From Geodermatophilus bullaregiensis (GTDB taxonomy: Bacteria; Actinomycetota; Actinomycetes; Mycobacteriales; Geodermatophilaceae): a stretch of DNA of 64,000 nucleotides. The DNA is taken from the NCBI RefSeq assembly GCF_016907675.1, contig NZ_JAFBCJ010000001.1:1984001-2048000 (forward strand), in the 5' to 3' direction. Positions 49,485 through 57,842 of the stretch are shown one piece after another (the stretch's first letter is position 1; every line of letters begins with the position of its first letter). The notes beneath the pieces were generated by a model. That model did not search any database and was not told where the DNA came from. It saw nothing but the letters and a program-made list of their open reading frames with translations. Position numbers and translations under genes: made by a program.

Positions 49485-50845
49485 GACGCACCACCGGGGC
49501 GCAGGTCGTCGGGGTCGACGGTGACCGCCTCGGCCAGCCGGGGGCCGTCGGTGGCGACCTCGGCGTCGATGCCGAGACCGAACAGCGCGCGCAGCGCGTC
49601 GGCGTAGTCGACGCCGCCGGGCGTGCTGGCCAGCTCCTTGACCCGCACGGTCGGCTCGTGCAGCAGCTTGTCGACGACGCGGCGCACGGTGCGGGCGATC
49701 TCGCTGCGGGCGCGGGCGTCGAGGTCGGGCAGGCGGCTCGACAGCCGCAGCAGCTCGGCGTCCACGACCTCGGCGGCCTGGCTGCGCAGCGCCGACACGG
49801 TGGGGGCCACGGCGGCGGCCTGCCGCTCGGCGCGCAGCAGCGCGGTCTCGGCCTCGATGAGGGCGTGCGCGGCGGAGACGTCGTCGGCGGCGACCGAGCC
49901 CGCGACCGGGTCGCCCGTCCCGGCCGACCGCTCGCCCTGCAGCAGGGCCAGGTCGACGACGTGCACGCCGGGCAGCGCGGCCACGCCGGGGTCGACGTCG
50001 CGGGGCAGCGCCAGGTCGACGACGGCCAGCGGCCGGCCGGCCCGCCCGGCCATGGCGGTGGCGACGGCGTCGGTGCCCACGACCAGGCCGCTGGCGCCGG
50101 TGCAGGTGACCAGGACGTCGGCGGCGGCGATCGCCTGCGGCAGGTCGGCCAGCTCCGCGGTGCCGCCGTCGACCGCGGCGGCCAGCCGCGCGGCCGACTC
50201 CGGGGACCGGCTGGCCACGGTCACCAGCGCGCCCCGCCGGGACAGCGTGGTGGCGGCCAGCGCGCCCATCGAGCCGGCGCCGACGACGAGGACCGGCCGG
50301 CCGGCCAGCGGGCCGATGCGGGCCTCGGCGCGGTCGAGGGAGACCGTCACCAGCGAGGCGCCGGCGCGGTCGATGCCGGTCTCGGCGTGCACCCGCTTGC
50401 CCACGCGCAGGGCGTGCTGGGCGACCGGGTGCAGCTCGCGGCCGACCGTGCCCTCCTCCTGCGCGAGGGCGTAGGCGGCGCGCAGCTGGCCGAGCACCTG
50501 GGTCTCGCCGACCACCATGGAGTCCAGCCCCGCGGCCACGGTGAACAGGTGGGCGACGGCCTGGTCCTCGTAGTGCACGGTGACGTAGGGCGAGAGCTCC
50601 TCGACGGTGGCGCCGGCCTGGCGGGCCAGCACGCGGCTGACCTCCGAGACACCACCGTGGAAGCGGTCGACCTCGGCGAAGACCTCGACGCGGTTGCAGG
50701 TGGCCAGCACCAGCGCCTCGCTGACGTGGTCGCTCTCGACCAGCTCGTGCAGCGCCTTGACCCGGTCGTCGGCGCCCATCGCGAACTGCTCGAGCAGCGC
50801 GACCGGCGCGGTCTGGTGGCTGATGCCGACGGCGAGCAGGCTCAT
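49481..50845 (-). CDS. hemA: Glutamyl-tRNA reductase
   Basis: 454-residue first enzyme of C5 tetrapyrrole synthesis. The nucleophilic Cys is in [13 protein letters not shown] (Cys50), the NADPH fold in [20 protein letters not shown], and the C-terminal dimerisation helix follows. In Streptomyces, hemA is repressed by Rex from the same rex-hemACD operon; here too the ATG overlaps the rex stop (ATGA). Confidence 0.96.
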   Translation of the reverse strand: MSLLAVGISHQTAPVALLEQFAMGADDRVKALHELVESDHVSEALVLATCNRVEVFAEVDRFHGGVSEVSRVLARQAGATVEELSPYVTVHYEDQAVAHLFTVAAGLDSMVVGETQVLGQLRAAYALAQEEGTVGRELHPVAQHALRVGKRVHAETGIDRAGASLVTVSLDRAEARIGPLAGRPVLVVGAGSMGALAATTLSRRGALVTVASRSPESAARLAAAVDGGTAELADLPQAIAAADVLVTCTGASGLVVGTDAVATAMAGRAGRPLAVVDLALPRDVDPGVAALPGVHVVDLALLQGERSAGTGDPVAGSVAADDVSAAHALIEAETALLRAERQAAAVAPTVSALRSQAAEVVDAELLRLSSRLPDLDARARSEIARTVRRVVDKLLHEPTVRVKELASTPGGVDYADALRALFGLGIDAEVATDGPRLAEAVTVDPDDLRPGGAS

Positions 50846-51546
50846 GCCATCCCCCCGACCGGCGCGGCCGCGCGGCCGGCCGCCGGCGAGAGCGCGTCGC
50901 CGAGGGCGGACACCGCGCCGCGCTGCTTGTCGAGGAACGCGAGGACCTGGAGCTCGACGGAGAGGTCGACCTGGCGGACGTGGACGCCCGCGGGCGCGGT
51001 GAGCGCCACCGGTGCGAAGTTCAAGATGCTCCTCACCCCGGCCGCGGTCAGCCGGTCACACACCGGCTGGGCCACCTCGGCCGGTGTCGCGATGACCCCG
51101 ATCGTCGCCCGGGTGGCGGTGACGACCTCGTCGAGCTCCTCCATCGGGCGGACCGGCCGGCCACCGACCTGCTGGCCGACCCGGGCCGGCGAGGCGTCGA
51201 ACAGGCCGACGAACTCGAAGCCGCGGCTGCCGAAGCCGCCGTAGCCGGCCAGTGCCGACCCCAGGTTGCCCAGCCCCACGAGGACGCAGGCGTGCGCGGT
51301 CTCCATGCCGAGCACTCCGGCGATGCGGTCACGCAGGGTGGCCACCTCGTAGCCGACGCCGCGGACGCCGCAGGGGCCCAGGTGCGAGAGGTCCTTGCGC
51401 AGGCCGGCGGGGTTGACGCCGGCCGCGGAGGCCAGCTCGCCCGAGGAGACGGTGCCGCGACCGCCGTCGGCCAGCCCGCTGAGCACCCGCAGGTACACGG
51501 CCAGACGGGCGACGGTGGCCTCCGGGATCCGGGGCCGCGGCTGCAT
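50842..51546 (-). CDS. rex: Redox-sensing transcriptional repressor Rex
   Basis: 234-residue NADH/NAD+ sensor. The winged helix (about 1-75) ends in [20 protein letters not shown], and the Rossmann fold begins [49 protein letters not shown] is the Rex C-terminal signature with the domain-swapped helix. When NADH is low Rex binds TTGTGAA-n4-TTCACAA sites; a perfect one precedes nuoA and a partial one lies in its own promoter. ATG 51546 was chosen; a GTG one codon earlier has a GGAG 8 nt upstream. Confidence 0.95.
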   Translation of the reverse strand: MQPRPRIPEATVARLAVYLRVLSGLADGGRGTVSSGELASAAGVNPAGLRKDLSHLGPCGVRGVGYEVATLRDRIAGVLGMETAHACVLVGLGNLGSALAGYGGFGSRGFEFVGLFDASPARVGQQVGGRPVRPMEELDEVVTATRATIGVIATPAEVAQPVCDRLTAAGVRSILNFAPVALTAPAGVHVRQVDLSVELQVLAFLDKQRGAVSALGDALSPAAGRAAAPVGGMA

Positions 51547-51646
51547 CACAGGGCCTACTCCACAGCGCTCGCGCCCGGACGACGGCGGGAGCCGAGGGGG
51601 GCGGACGACATCGGGGATCCGGGCGGAGCACCGCCCGGCGACTGCC

Positions 51647-51675
51647 ACGGTAGCCGCTTGTGAACGCAGGAACAA
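51647..51675 (-). promoter_or_regulatory. rex promoter with overlapping Rex-like site
   Basis: On the minus strand: -35 TTGTTC (51670-51675), 17-nt spacer, -10 TACCGT (51647-51652). The + strand reading of 51658-51675, TTGTGAACGCAGGAACAA, has one perfect Rex half-site (TTGTGAA) and a poor second (GGAACAA versus TTCACAA), 11 of 14 arm bases. It covers the -35 and spacer, suggesting weak autoregulation. Confidence 0.55.
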
Positions 51676-51770
51676 AGTCCCGGTGAGCCCACCGGGTGCC
51701 GGGCCAGCGCCGATGCGTCCCGCTGTGTCCGACACCATACCGGAGGAACCCCGCTGCCCCATCCGCTCGG

Positions 51771-51827
51771 CCCCCTCCCGGGTACCGCCTCGAGCGGAGC
51801 GAGAGGTGGGGAGGAGGGGGTCCTTCT
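51771..51827 (+). repeat. Intergenic hairpin element, copy D
   Basis: Outer arms CCCCCTCC (51771-51778) and GGAGGGGG (51813-51820), inner core with CGAGCGGAGCGAGAGG, tail TCCTTCTCC. It lies in the 318-bp gap between the glutaredoxin-like gene's stop and rex; the only other feature I see in that gap is the rex promoter. Confidence 0.7.
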
Positions 51828-51864
51828 CCCTGCACGGGGGCCGTTCCACCACGTCGCCGGCCGG

Positions 51865-52119
51865 TCAGGTGATCCCGAGGTCGCGGCGCAGGCGTGGGAC
51901 GTCGACGGTGAAGTAGGAGTGCTCGCGGCCGTCGAGCAGCACCACCGGCACCCGGTCGCCGTACTCCGCCCGCAGCTCGGGGTCGGTGTCGACGTCGACC
52001 TCCCGGCTGGCCACCCCGGCCTCGGCGGCGATCCGGGTGACCGTCTCCAGCGCCGCGGCGCACAGGTGGCAGCCGGCGCGGGTGAGCAGCTCCAGCCGCG
52101 GCGGCGGCCCCGCGGTCAC
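51865..52119 (-). CDS. Glutaredoxin-family protein
   Basis: 84-residue thioredoxin-fold protein with a CxxC site in LLTRAGCHLCAAALETV and the cis-Pro stretch DRVPVVLLDG. M. tuberculosis has a similar gene (Rv0508) just before hemA, on the other side of what is rex here. The GTG at 52119 overlaps the ligase stop (GTGA), so the two are co-translated. Its thiol partner is unknown; actinobacteria often use mycothiol-linked relatives. Confidence 0.85.
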   Translation of the reverse strand: MTAGPPPRLELLTRAGCHLCAAALETVTRIAAEAGVASREVDVDTDPELRAEYGDRVPVVLLDGREHSYFTVDVPRLRRDLGIT

Positions 52120-53675
52120 CGTGCGCCCCGGTCGGTCCCGGCGTCCTCGGCGGCGTCCCCGGCACCGTCGGCCGGCAGGCCCAGCTCGCGCAGCCGGGCA
52201 CGGCTGACCTTGCCGGTGAGCGAGTGCGGGAGGGAGGCGCGGAAGGTCATCGACGTCGGCACCTTGTAGCGGGCCAGCGAGGCGGCCGCGTGCGCGCGCA
52301 ACTCGGCCTCGGTGACCCGCGCCCCGGGCGCGAGGACGACGACGGCGCGGACGGCGGACCCGGTGCGCGCGTCGGGCACACCGATGACCGCGCTCTCGGC
52401 CACGGCCGGGTGCGCGTCCAGCACCCGCTCCACCTCGGCCGGGTAGACGTTGAAGCCGCTGACCAGCACCAGGTCGCTGCGCCGGTCGACCAGGTGCAGG
52501 TCGCCGTCGTCGTCGCGGTGGGCGAGGTCGCCGGTGGCCAGCCAGCCGTCGGGACCGGGGGCGTCGGCACCGTCGGGCCAGTAGCCGGCGAACAGGTTGG
52601 GGCCGCGGACCCAGATCTCCCCCGGCCCCTCCTCGGTCTCGGCCGGGTACCCGGCGGACAGGTCGCGCAGGACCACCTCCACCCCCGGCAGCGGGCCGCC
52701 GATGCACGCCGGCTTCAGCCGCCCGGTGGCCAGCGTGCTGGTCACCACGGGACAGGCCTCGGTCAGCCCGTAGCCCTCCCACACCGGGACGGCGGCGCGC
52801 TCGCGCATCGCCGTCCACGTCTCCTCCGGCAGCGGCGCGGCCCCCGAGGAGGCCATCCGCACCGCCGCGAAGGCCCGCCGCAGGGGCGCGTCGCCCTCGG
52901 CGTCGGCCACCGCGAGCCAGGCCTGGTACAGCGGCGGCGCCCCGGGGACGGCGGTGACCCGCTCGCGCTCCATGACCTCCAGGGTGGCGCGCGGGTCGAA
53001 GGCGGGCACGAGCACCGCGCAGGCACCGGTGGCCGCGACCAGGCCGAAGCCGGCGTTGAGCCCGTAGACGTGGAACAGCGGGAGCACCAGCAGGACCCGG
53101 TCGTCGGGCCGCACCGGCGGCGGGTCCATCGCCAGGCACTGCTCCTGGTTGGCCCGGAGGGCCCCGGCGGTCAGCACCGCCCCGCGCGGCCGGCCGGTGG
53201 TGCCGCTGGTGTAGGCCAGGAACGCCGGTGCGCCGGGGTCGTCGTCGTGCCCGGGCGGCGGGCCGTCGGCCTCCGGCGGCCCGGCGGTCACCGGCACCCC
53301 CGCGACCGGCTCCCGTCCCGCGCCGGCCACGAGCAGCGCGGCACCGGAGTCGGCGAGGACGTACGCGAGCTCCGGGTCGGTGTAGGCGGTGTTCACCGGG
53401 ACGACGACCAGCCCCGCGCGCAGGGCGCCGAGCACGGCGCGCAGCCAGTCGACGCCGTTGGGCAACTGCACCGCCACCCGGTCCCCCGGTACCAGCCCCC
53501 GGGCGGCGAGGCCGGCGGCGGTCCGGTCGACGAGGGCGTCGAGCTCGCGCCAGGTCAGCCGCCCGTCCCCGTCGACGACGGCGGGGGCGTCGGGTCGCTC
53601 CCCGGCCGCGGTCCGGACGAGCGCGGCCAGGCCCGTCGCGGGTCCGGGCACGGTCGTGGCTCGGCGCGTCGTCAC
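52116..53675 (-). CDS. AMP-forming acyl-CoA synthetase-like ligase
   Basis: 519-residue ANL-superfamily ligase. The phosphate loop is FLAYTSGTTGRPRGAVLTAG, the adenylate region VWEGYGLTEACPVV, the hinge LVDRRSDLVLVSGFNVYPAEVE, and the catalytic Lys is in SLTGKVSRARL. These support acyl-CoA formation, probably from a fatty or aryl acid; the substrate is not readable. The GTG at 53675 has GAGGAGG 5 nt upstream. It is the first gene of a two-gene unit with the glutaredoxin-like protein and is divergent from bldN across 201 bp. Confidence 0.9.
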   Translation of the reverse strand: MTTRRATTVPGPATGLAALVRTAAGERPDAPAVVDGDGRLTWRELDALVDRTAAGLAARGLVPGDRVAVQLPNGVDWLRAVLGALRAGLVVVPVNTAYTDPELAYVLADSGAALLVAGAGREPVAGVPVTAGPPEADGPPPGHDDDPGAPAFLAYTSGTTGRPRGAVLTAGALRANQEQCLAMDPPPVRPDDRVLLVLPLFHVYGLNAGFGLVAATGACAVLVPAFDPRATLEVMERERVTAVPGAPPLYQAWLAVADAEGDAPLRRAFAAVRMASSGAAPLPEETWTAMRERAAVPVWEGYGLTEACPVVTSTLATGRLKPACIGGPLPGVEVVLRDLSAGYPAETEEGPGEIWVRGPNLFAGYWPDGADAPGPDGWLATGDLAHRDDDGDLHLVDRRSDLVLVSGFNVYPAEVERVLDAHPAVAESAVIGVPDARTGSAVRAVVVLAPGARVTEAELRAHAAASLARYKVPTSMTFRASLPHSLTGKVSRARLRELGLPADGAGDAAEDAGTDRGAR

Positions 53676-53876
53676 GGGCGCCTCCTCGATGGACGGCTGC
53701 ACGCCCCTGGAAGAGGACCCCCGGGGGCGCGGCTCGACCGGTCGATGTGGACGGAACGCAACGATGTTGTCACCATGGGGAGAGACACGCAGCACCGCGG
53801 GCACCCGCCGGACTGTGAGAGCCCCGTCGGGTGAGCCGTTCCGGCTCGGCGGGCCGACGAGGAGGTCGACGCCCGC

Positions 53877-54611
53877 ATGCCGCAGCCGCGCCCGGTGGAC
53901 GAGCGGTCGTCCGTCGTCCCGGCCCGTCGGCCCGCCCCGCGTCCCCGCCCGACCGCGTTCCCCCGCCACGGCACGGAGCCGAACGTCGTCGCCGAGCTGC
54001 CACCCGAGGACGACGACGCGCTCGCCGCGGAGCTCGCCGCGCTCGAGGAGGAGCTGCCGGCCGGCCAGGTCGACGTCTGGGACCTCGTCCGCAGCGCCCA
54101 GGCCGGTGACGCCGAGGCCTTCGGCCGGCTCTACGACCACTACGTGACGCTGGTCCACCGCTACGTCTTCCACCGGGTCGGCGACCGGGCGCAGGCCGAG
54201 GACTTCACCAGCGAGACCTTCGTGCGGGCGCTGCGCCGGATCGACTCGCTGTCGTTCCAGGGGCGCGACGTCGGCGCGTGGCTGGTCACGATCGCCCGCA
54301 ACATCATCCGCGACCACGTCAAGAGCAGCCGCTTCCGGCTCGAGGTCACCACCGCCGACATGCGCGACGCCGACCGGGCGACCGACGGCCCGGAGGACGC
54401 CGTCGTCGCGCGCCTGACCAACGAGCAGCTGCTGTCCTGCATCCGGCAGCTGGGTGGCGAGCAGCAGGAGTGCATCTCGCTGCGCTTCCTGCAGGGGCTG
54501 TCGGTGTCGGAGACCGCCGCGGTCATGGGCAAGAGGGACGGCGCGGTCAAGGCGCTGCAGCACCGGGCGGTGCGGCGGCTGGCCGGCCTGCTGCCCGAGG
54601 GGTTGCGGTGA
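53877..54611 (+). CDS. bldN: ECF-type sigma factor, BldN-like
   Basis: 244-residue group IV sigma factor. About 60 N-terminal residues are disordered; sigma region 2 starts near AQAGDAEAFGRLYDHYVTLV, with FTSETFVRALRRIDSL and GAWLVTIARNIIRDHVKSSRFRLEVTTADM, and region 4 has LRFLQGLSVSETAAVMGKRDGAVKALQHRAVRRL. These stretches match Streptomyces BldN (development sigma) nearly word for word, and the next gene encodes an RsbN-like membrane protein, as in Streptomyces. GGAGG lies 11 nt before the ATG, a little far. It probably controls a developmental programme. Confidence 0.82.
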   Translation: MPQPRPVDERSSVVPARRPAPRPRPTAFPRHGTEPNVVAELPPEDDDALAAELAALEEELPAGQVDVWDLVRSAQAGDAEAFGRLYDHYVTLVHRYVFHRVGDRAQAEDFTSETFVRALRRIDSLSFQGRDVGAWLVTIARNIIRDHVKSSRFRLEVTTADMRDADRATDGPEDAVVARLTNEQLLSCIRQLGGEQQECISLRFLQGLSVSETAAVMGKRDGAVKALQHRAVRRLAGLLPEGLR

Positions 54612-54660
54612 CGTGGAGGACCTCGACCGAGGGACGCCACGTTGTTACCGGCCGGTATGC

Positions 54661-54688
54661 CGTAACGGGCCCTGAGCAGCCTCGTTGC
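54661..54688 (+). promoter_or_regulatory. Candidate BldN-dependent promoter of rsbN
   Basis: CGTAAC (54661-54666), exactly 16 nt, CGTTGC (54683-54688), close to the CGTAAC-n16-CGTTGA pattern I recall for Streptomyces BldN targets. It lies 41 bp before the rsbN start. In Streptomyces rsbN also has its own BldN promoter, so this fits a negative feedback loop. Confidence 0.6.
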
Positions 54689-54729
54689 TCCGGTCGACCG
54701 CACGTCGACCGATCGGCCGGAGGACCCAG

Positions 54730-55914
54730 GTGAGCCCCGAGCACGGCGCCGCGGGCGGCTCCCGCCACGCGTCCGTGCCCGCCCGCGAGGAGGCCGTCGA
54801 GGCCCGCCTGCGCGCACTCGCCACCGACCTCGACGACGGACCGTCGCCCGGCTTCCGTGCGGCCACCCGCGCCCGGCTGGTCGCCATGGCCGCCGTCCGC
54901 TACCCGGAGCCGGCGCCGCGGCGCGGGCTGCGCGCGCTCGTGTCGCACCGCCGGCCGGCGGGCCGGTGGCGGGCGCGGCTCGCCGCGGCGGCCGCCGGCG
55001 CGGCCCTGTCCGTCACCGCGCTGGGTGCCCTGGTCGCGCTGTCGGCCGACGCGGGACCCGGGGACGCGCTCTACGGGCTCAAGCGCGGCACCGAGGAGAC
55101 CCGGCTGGCCCTGGCCGGTGACGAGCGCGGCCTGACGCTGCTGGGGTTCGCCACCACCCGGCTCGAGGAGCTCGACGAGCTCGTCGACGGCGCGCCCGGA
55201 CGACCGCCGGCGGACCTGGTGCGCGACACGCTCGCGACCATGGACGAGCAGACGGCGGAGGGCGCCGCGCTGGTGCTCTCCAGCGCGGTCGACGCCGGGG
55301 ACGCCGCCACGCTGACGGTGGTCAGCGGCTGGGCACAGGAGCAGCGTTCGGGCCTGTCCGCGCTGCGGTCGGCGCTGCCCGAGGACGCCGGCACCGCGGC
55401 CGGCCACTCGCTCGGCCTGGTCACCGAGGTCGGCAGCCGCGCCGGCGAGCTGCAGACGGCACTCGGGTGCCCCGACGGTCCGGCGACCGCGGGGGACGAC
55501 CAGCTCGGCCCGCGAGCCACCCCCTGCGGGGACGCCGGGACACCGGACCCACCCGCCCCGGCCGCCCGCTCCGCCGATCCCGCTCCCCCGACCGGTACCC
55601 GGCCGGCCGGCCAGGCCCCTCCGGCGCCGACCTCGGAGGCCCCGGCACCCGCCGCCACCTCCAGCGGTGGCGGGAGCGACTCCGGGGGTGCGGGGCCCTC
55701 CCCGCCCTCCTCGGCACCCACCGGCGGGGGCGCACCCACGCCGACCCCGACCCCGTCCGTCCCGGGTGGTGAGGCCACCGTGCCGCCGTCGCCGGTCCCC
55801 GACGAGGGGGACGACGCCTCGACGGAGACGGCCCCGGCTCCGGTCCCCGGCGGGCCGTCCGGGCCGGTCCTGGACACGCCGCTGCCCATCTGCGCCTGGC
55901 CGCTGGTCTGCTGA
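54730..55914 (+). CDS. rsbN: RsbN-like anti-sigma / DUF5667 membrane protein
   Basis: 394 residues. A cytoplasmic part (1-73, [20 protein letters not shown]) is followed by a transmembrane helix (about 78-98) and an outside DUF5667 domain ([22 protein letters not shown]). Then comes a Pro/Thr/Ser-rich stretch of about 120 residues ending in [11 protein letters not shown]. The arrangement fits RsbN, which holds BldN at the membrane, and the gene sits right after bldN. GGAGG lies 6 nt before the GTG. Assignment rests on context and layout; the two cytoplasmic anti-sigma motifs are not distinctive. Confidence 0.72.
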   Translation: MSPEHGAAGGSRHASVPAREEAVEARLRALATDLDDGPSPGFRAATRARLVAMAAVRYPEPAPRRGLRALVSHRRPAGRWRARLAAAAAGAALSVTALGALVALSADAGPGDALYGLKRGTEETRLALAGDERGLTLLGFATTRLEELDELVDGAPGRPPADLVRDTLATMDEQTAEGAALVLSSAVDAGDAATLTVVSGWAQEQRSGLSALRSALPEDAGTAAGHSLGLVTEVGSRAGELQTALGCPDGPATAGDDQLGPRATPCGDAGTPDPPAPAARSADPAPPTGTRPAGQAPPAPTSEAPAPAATSSGGGSDSGGAGPSPPSSAPTGGGAPTPTPTPSVPGGEATVPPSPVPDEGDDASTETAPAPVPGGPSGPVLDTPLPICAWPLVC

Positions 55915-55999
55915 GCACCGGGTCCGTCGGGCCCCGGCCGCCCGGCTAGGGTCGCGGAGGTGCCGCCTGCGGGCGGTGGGGAGACCAGGGAGGTGGCCG

Positions 56000-56914
56000 G
56001 TGCCGGGACTGCCGTTCCGGAGCCGCCGGGGGCGGGCGGCCGGGGCCGTGCCGGACGAGGAGACCAGGGCGCACGTCGCCGGCGCCGCGTCCGCCGCCGC
56101 CGCGGAGGTCGAGCCCGTCCCGGCCGTCGTCGCGGACCGCACCGCGGCCGCGTTCTTCGACGTCGACAACACGATGATGATGGGCGCCTCGCTGTTCTGG
56201 TTCGCCCGGGGCCTCGCCTCCCGCAAGTACCTGACCTCGCGCGACCTGAAGCGGTTCGTGTGGCAGCAGGCGAAGTTCCGCATCGCCGGCAGCGAGAGCG
56301 CCGGCGACATGCTCACCATCCGCGAGAGCGCGCTGGCCTTCGTCACCGGCCGCGAGGTGGCCGAGATCGTGCAGGCCGGCGAGGAGATCTACGACGAGCT
56401 CATGGCCGACCGGATCTGGTCGGGCACCCGCAACCTCGCCCAGCAGCACCTCGACGCCGGGCAGCGGGTGTGGCTGGTGACCGCCACGCCGGTCGAGCTG
56501 GCGCGGATCATCGCCCACCGGCTCGGCCTCACCGGTGCCCTCGGCACCGTGTCCGAGGTGGTCGACGGCTGCTACACCGGCCGGCTGGTCGGCGAGCTCA
56601 TGCACGGCGAGGCGAAGGCCGAGGCGGTCCGCGCGCTGGCCGAGCGCGAGGGCCTGGACCTGTCCCGCTGCACCGCCTACAGCGACTCGGCCAACGACCT
56701 GCCGATGCTCACCCTGACCGGCACCGCGGTGGCGGTGAACCCCGACACCGAGCTGCGCGCCGTCGCCCGCTCGCGCGGGTGGACCATCCGCGACTTCCGC
56801 ACCGGCCGCAAGGCCGCGCGCATCGGCGTCCCCACCGTCGCGGCCGCCGCCCTCACCGGCGGCGTGGTCGGCGGCGCGGTCGCCCTCCGCCGCCGCAACG
56901 CCTGGCCGTTCTGA
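56000..56914 (+). CDS. HAD-IB phosphatase, SerB-like
   Basis: 304-residue HAD hydrolase with motif [14 protein letters not shown] (DVDNT), motif [16 protein letters not shown], and motif [19 protein letters not shown]. tuberculosis SerB1 (Rv0505c) is a relative at the matching place. The C-terminus has a short hydrophobic segment ([20 protein letters not shown]), so it may be membrane-tethered. GTG 56000 has GGGAGG 6 nt upstream. Phosphoserine phosphatase activity is possible but family members also act on phospholipid precursors, and a lysophospholipid acyltransferase follows convergently. Confidence 0.82.
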   Translation: MPGLPFRSRRGRAAGAVPDEETRAHVAGAASAAAAEVEPVPAVVADRTAAAFFDVDNTMMMGASLFWFARGLASRKYLTSRDLKRFVWQQAKFRIAGSESAGDMLTIRESALAFVTGREVAEIVQAGEEIYDELMADRIWSGTRNLAQQHLDAGQRVWLVTATPVELARIIAHRLGLTGALGTVSEVVDGCYTGRLVGELMHGEAKAEAVRALAEREGLDLSRCTAYSDSANDLPMLTLTGTAVAVNPDTELRAVARSRGWTIRDFRTGRKAARIGVPTVAAAALTGGVVGGAVALRRRNAWPF

Positions 56915-56933
56915 CCGCCGACCCCACGGCGAC

Positions 56934-57842
56934 TCAGCTGAAGACGGAGGTGCGCTGCAGGAGGAGCTGGTAGATCGACTGCTGGATGGTCTCGCGCACC
57001 TGGTCGGTGAGGTTGAAGACCAGCATCGGGTCCTCGGCGGCCGCGGGACCGTAGGACGCCGTCTCGATCGGGGTACCGAAGGCGATCAGCCACTTCGACG
57101 GCAGCGGCACCAGCCCGAGCGGGCCCAGGGCCGGGAACGTCGGCGTGATCGGGAAGTAGGGCAGGCCGAAGAGCCGGGCGACGGTCCTCGCGTTGCCGAC
57201 CATCGGGTAGATCTCCTCGGCGCCCACGATGGCGCAGGGGACGATCGGCTTCCCGGTGCGCAGGGCCGCTGTGACGAAACCCCCGCGGCCGAACCGCTGC
57301 AGGGTGTACCGGTCGCGGAACGGCTTGCCGATCCCCTTGAACCCCTCGGGGAACACGCCGACCAGCTCGCCGCCGGTCAGCAGCCGCTCGGCGTCCTCGG
57401 TGCAGGCCAGCGTGGCGCCGAACTTGCGGGCGAACTCGCCGACGACGGGCAGGTCGAACACCAGGTCGGCGCCCAGCAGCCGGAACCGGCGCTGCGCCGG
57501 GTGGTCGTCGTGCAGGGCGACCGTGGTCATGAGGGCGTCGACCGGGATCGTCCCGGAGTGGTTGGCCACGACCAGCGCCCCGCCGTCGGCGGGGATGTTC
57601 TCGACACCGTGGGTCTCCACCCGGAACCAGCGCCGGAACAGCGGCCGCAGCAGCGGCAGCAGCACGTGGTCGGTGAGGTCGGGGTCGAACCCGAACTCGT
57701 CGGTCCGGTACTCACCGGTCGCCCGGCGGCGCAGGAACTCCAGCCCGCCGGTCACCTGCTCGTCCCAGGTCGCGTCCGACGGCGGCGGGACGTGCGACTG
57801 CTCGTCGTCGGGCCGCAGGCGGATGACGCGCGCCTCAGGCAT
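56934..57842 (-). CDS. Lysophospholipid acyltransferase-family protein
   Basis: 302-residue PlsC-like glycerolipid acyltransferase. The acyltransferase box reads VVANHSGTIPVDALM, an HX6D rather than the usual HX4D spacing, followed by LGADLVFDLPVVGEFARKFG and the block FPEGFKGIGKPFRDRYTLQR. M. tuberculosis Rv0502 is the positional counterpart. The stop-side region ends with hydrophobic helices. The start overlaps the epimerase stop by 8 bp. The acceptor lipid is unknown. Confidence 0.82.
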   Translation of the reverse strand: MPEARVIRLRPDDEQSHVPPPSDATWDEQVTGGLEFLRRRATGEYRTDEFGFDPDLTDHVLLPLLRPLFRRWFRVETHGVENIPADGGALVVANHSGTIPVDALMTTVALHDDHPAQRRFRLLGADLVFDLPVVGEFARKFGATLACTEDAERLLTGGELVGVFPEGFKGIGKPFRDRYTLQRFGRGGFVTAALRTGKPIVPCAIVGAEEIYPMVGNARTVARLFGLPYFPITPTFPALGPLGLVPLPSKWLIAFGTPIETASYGPAAAEDPMLVFNLTDQVRETIQQSIYQLLLQRTSVFS

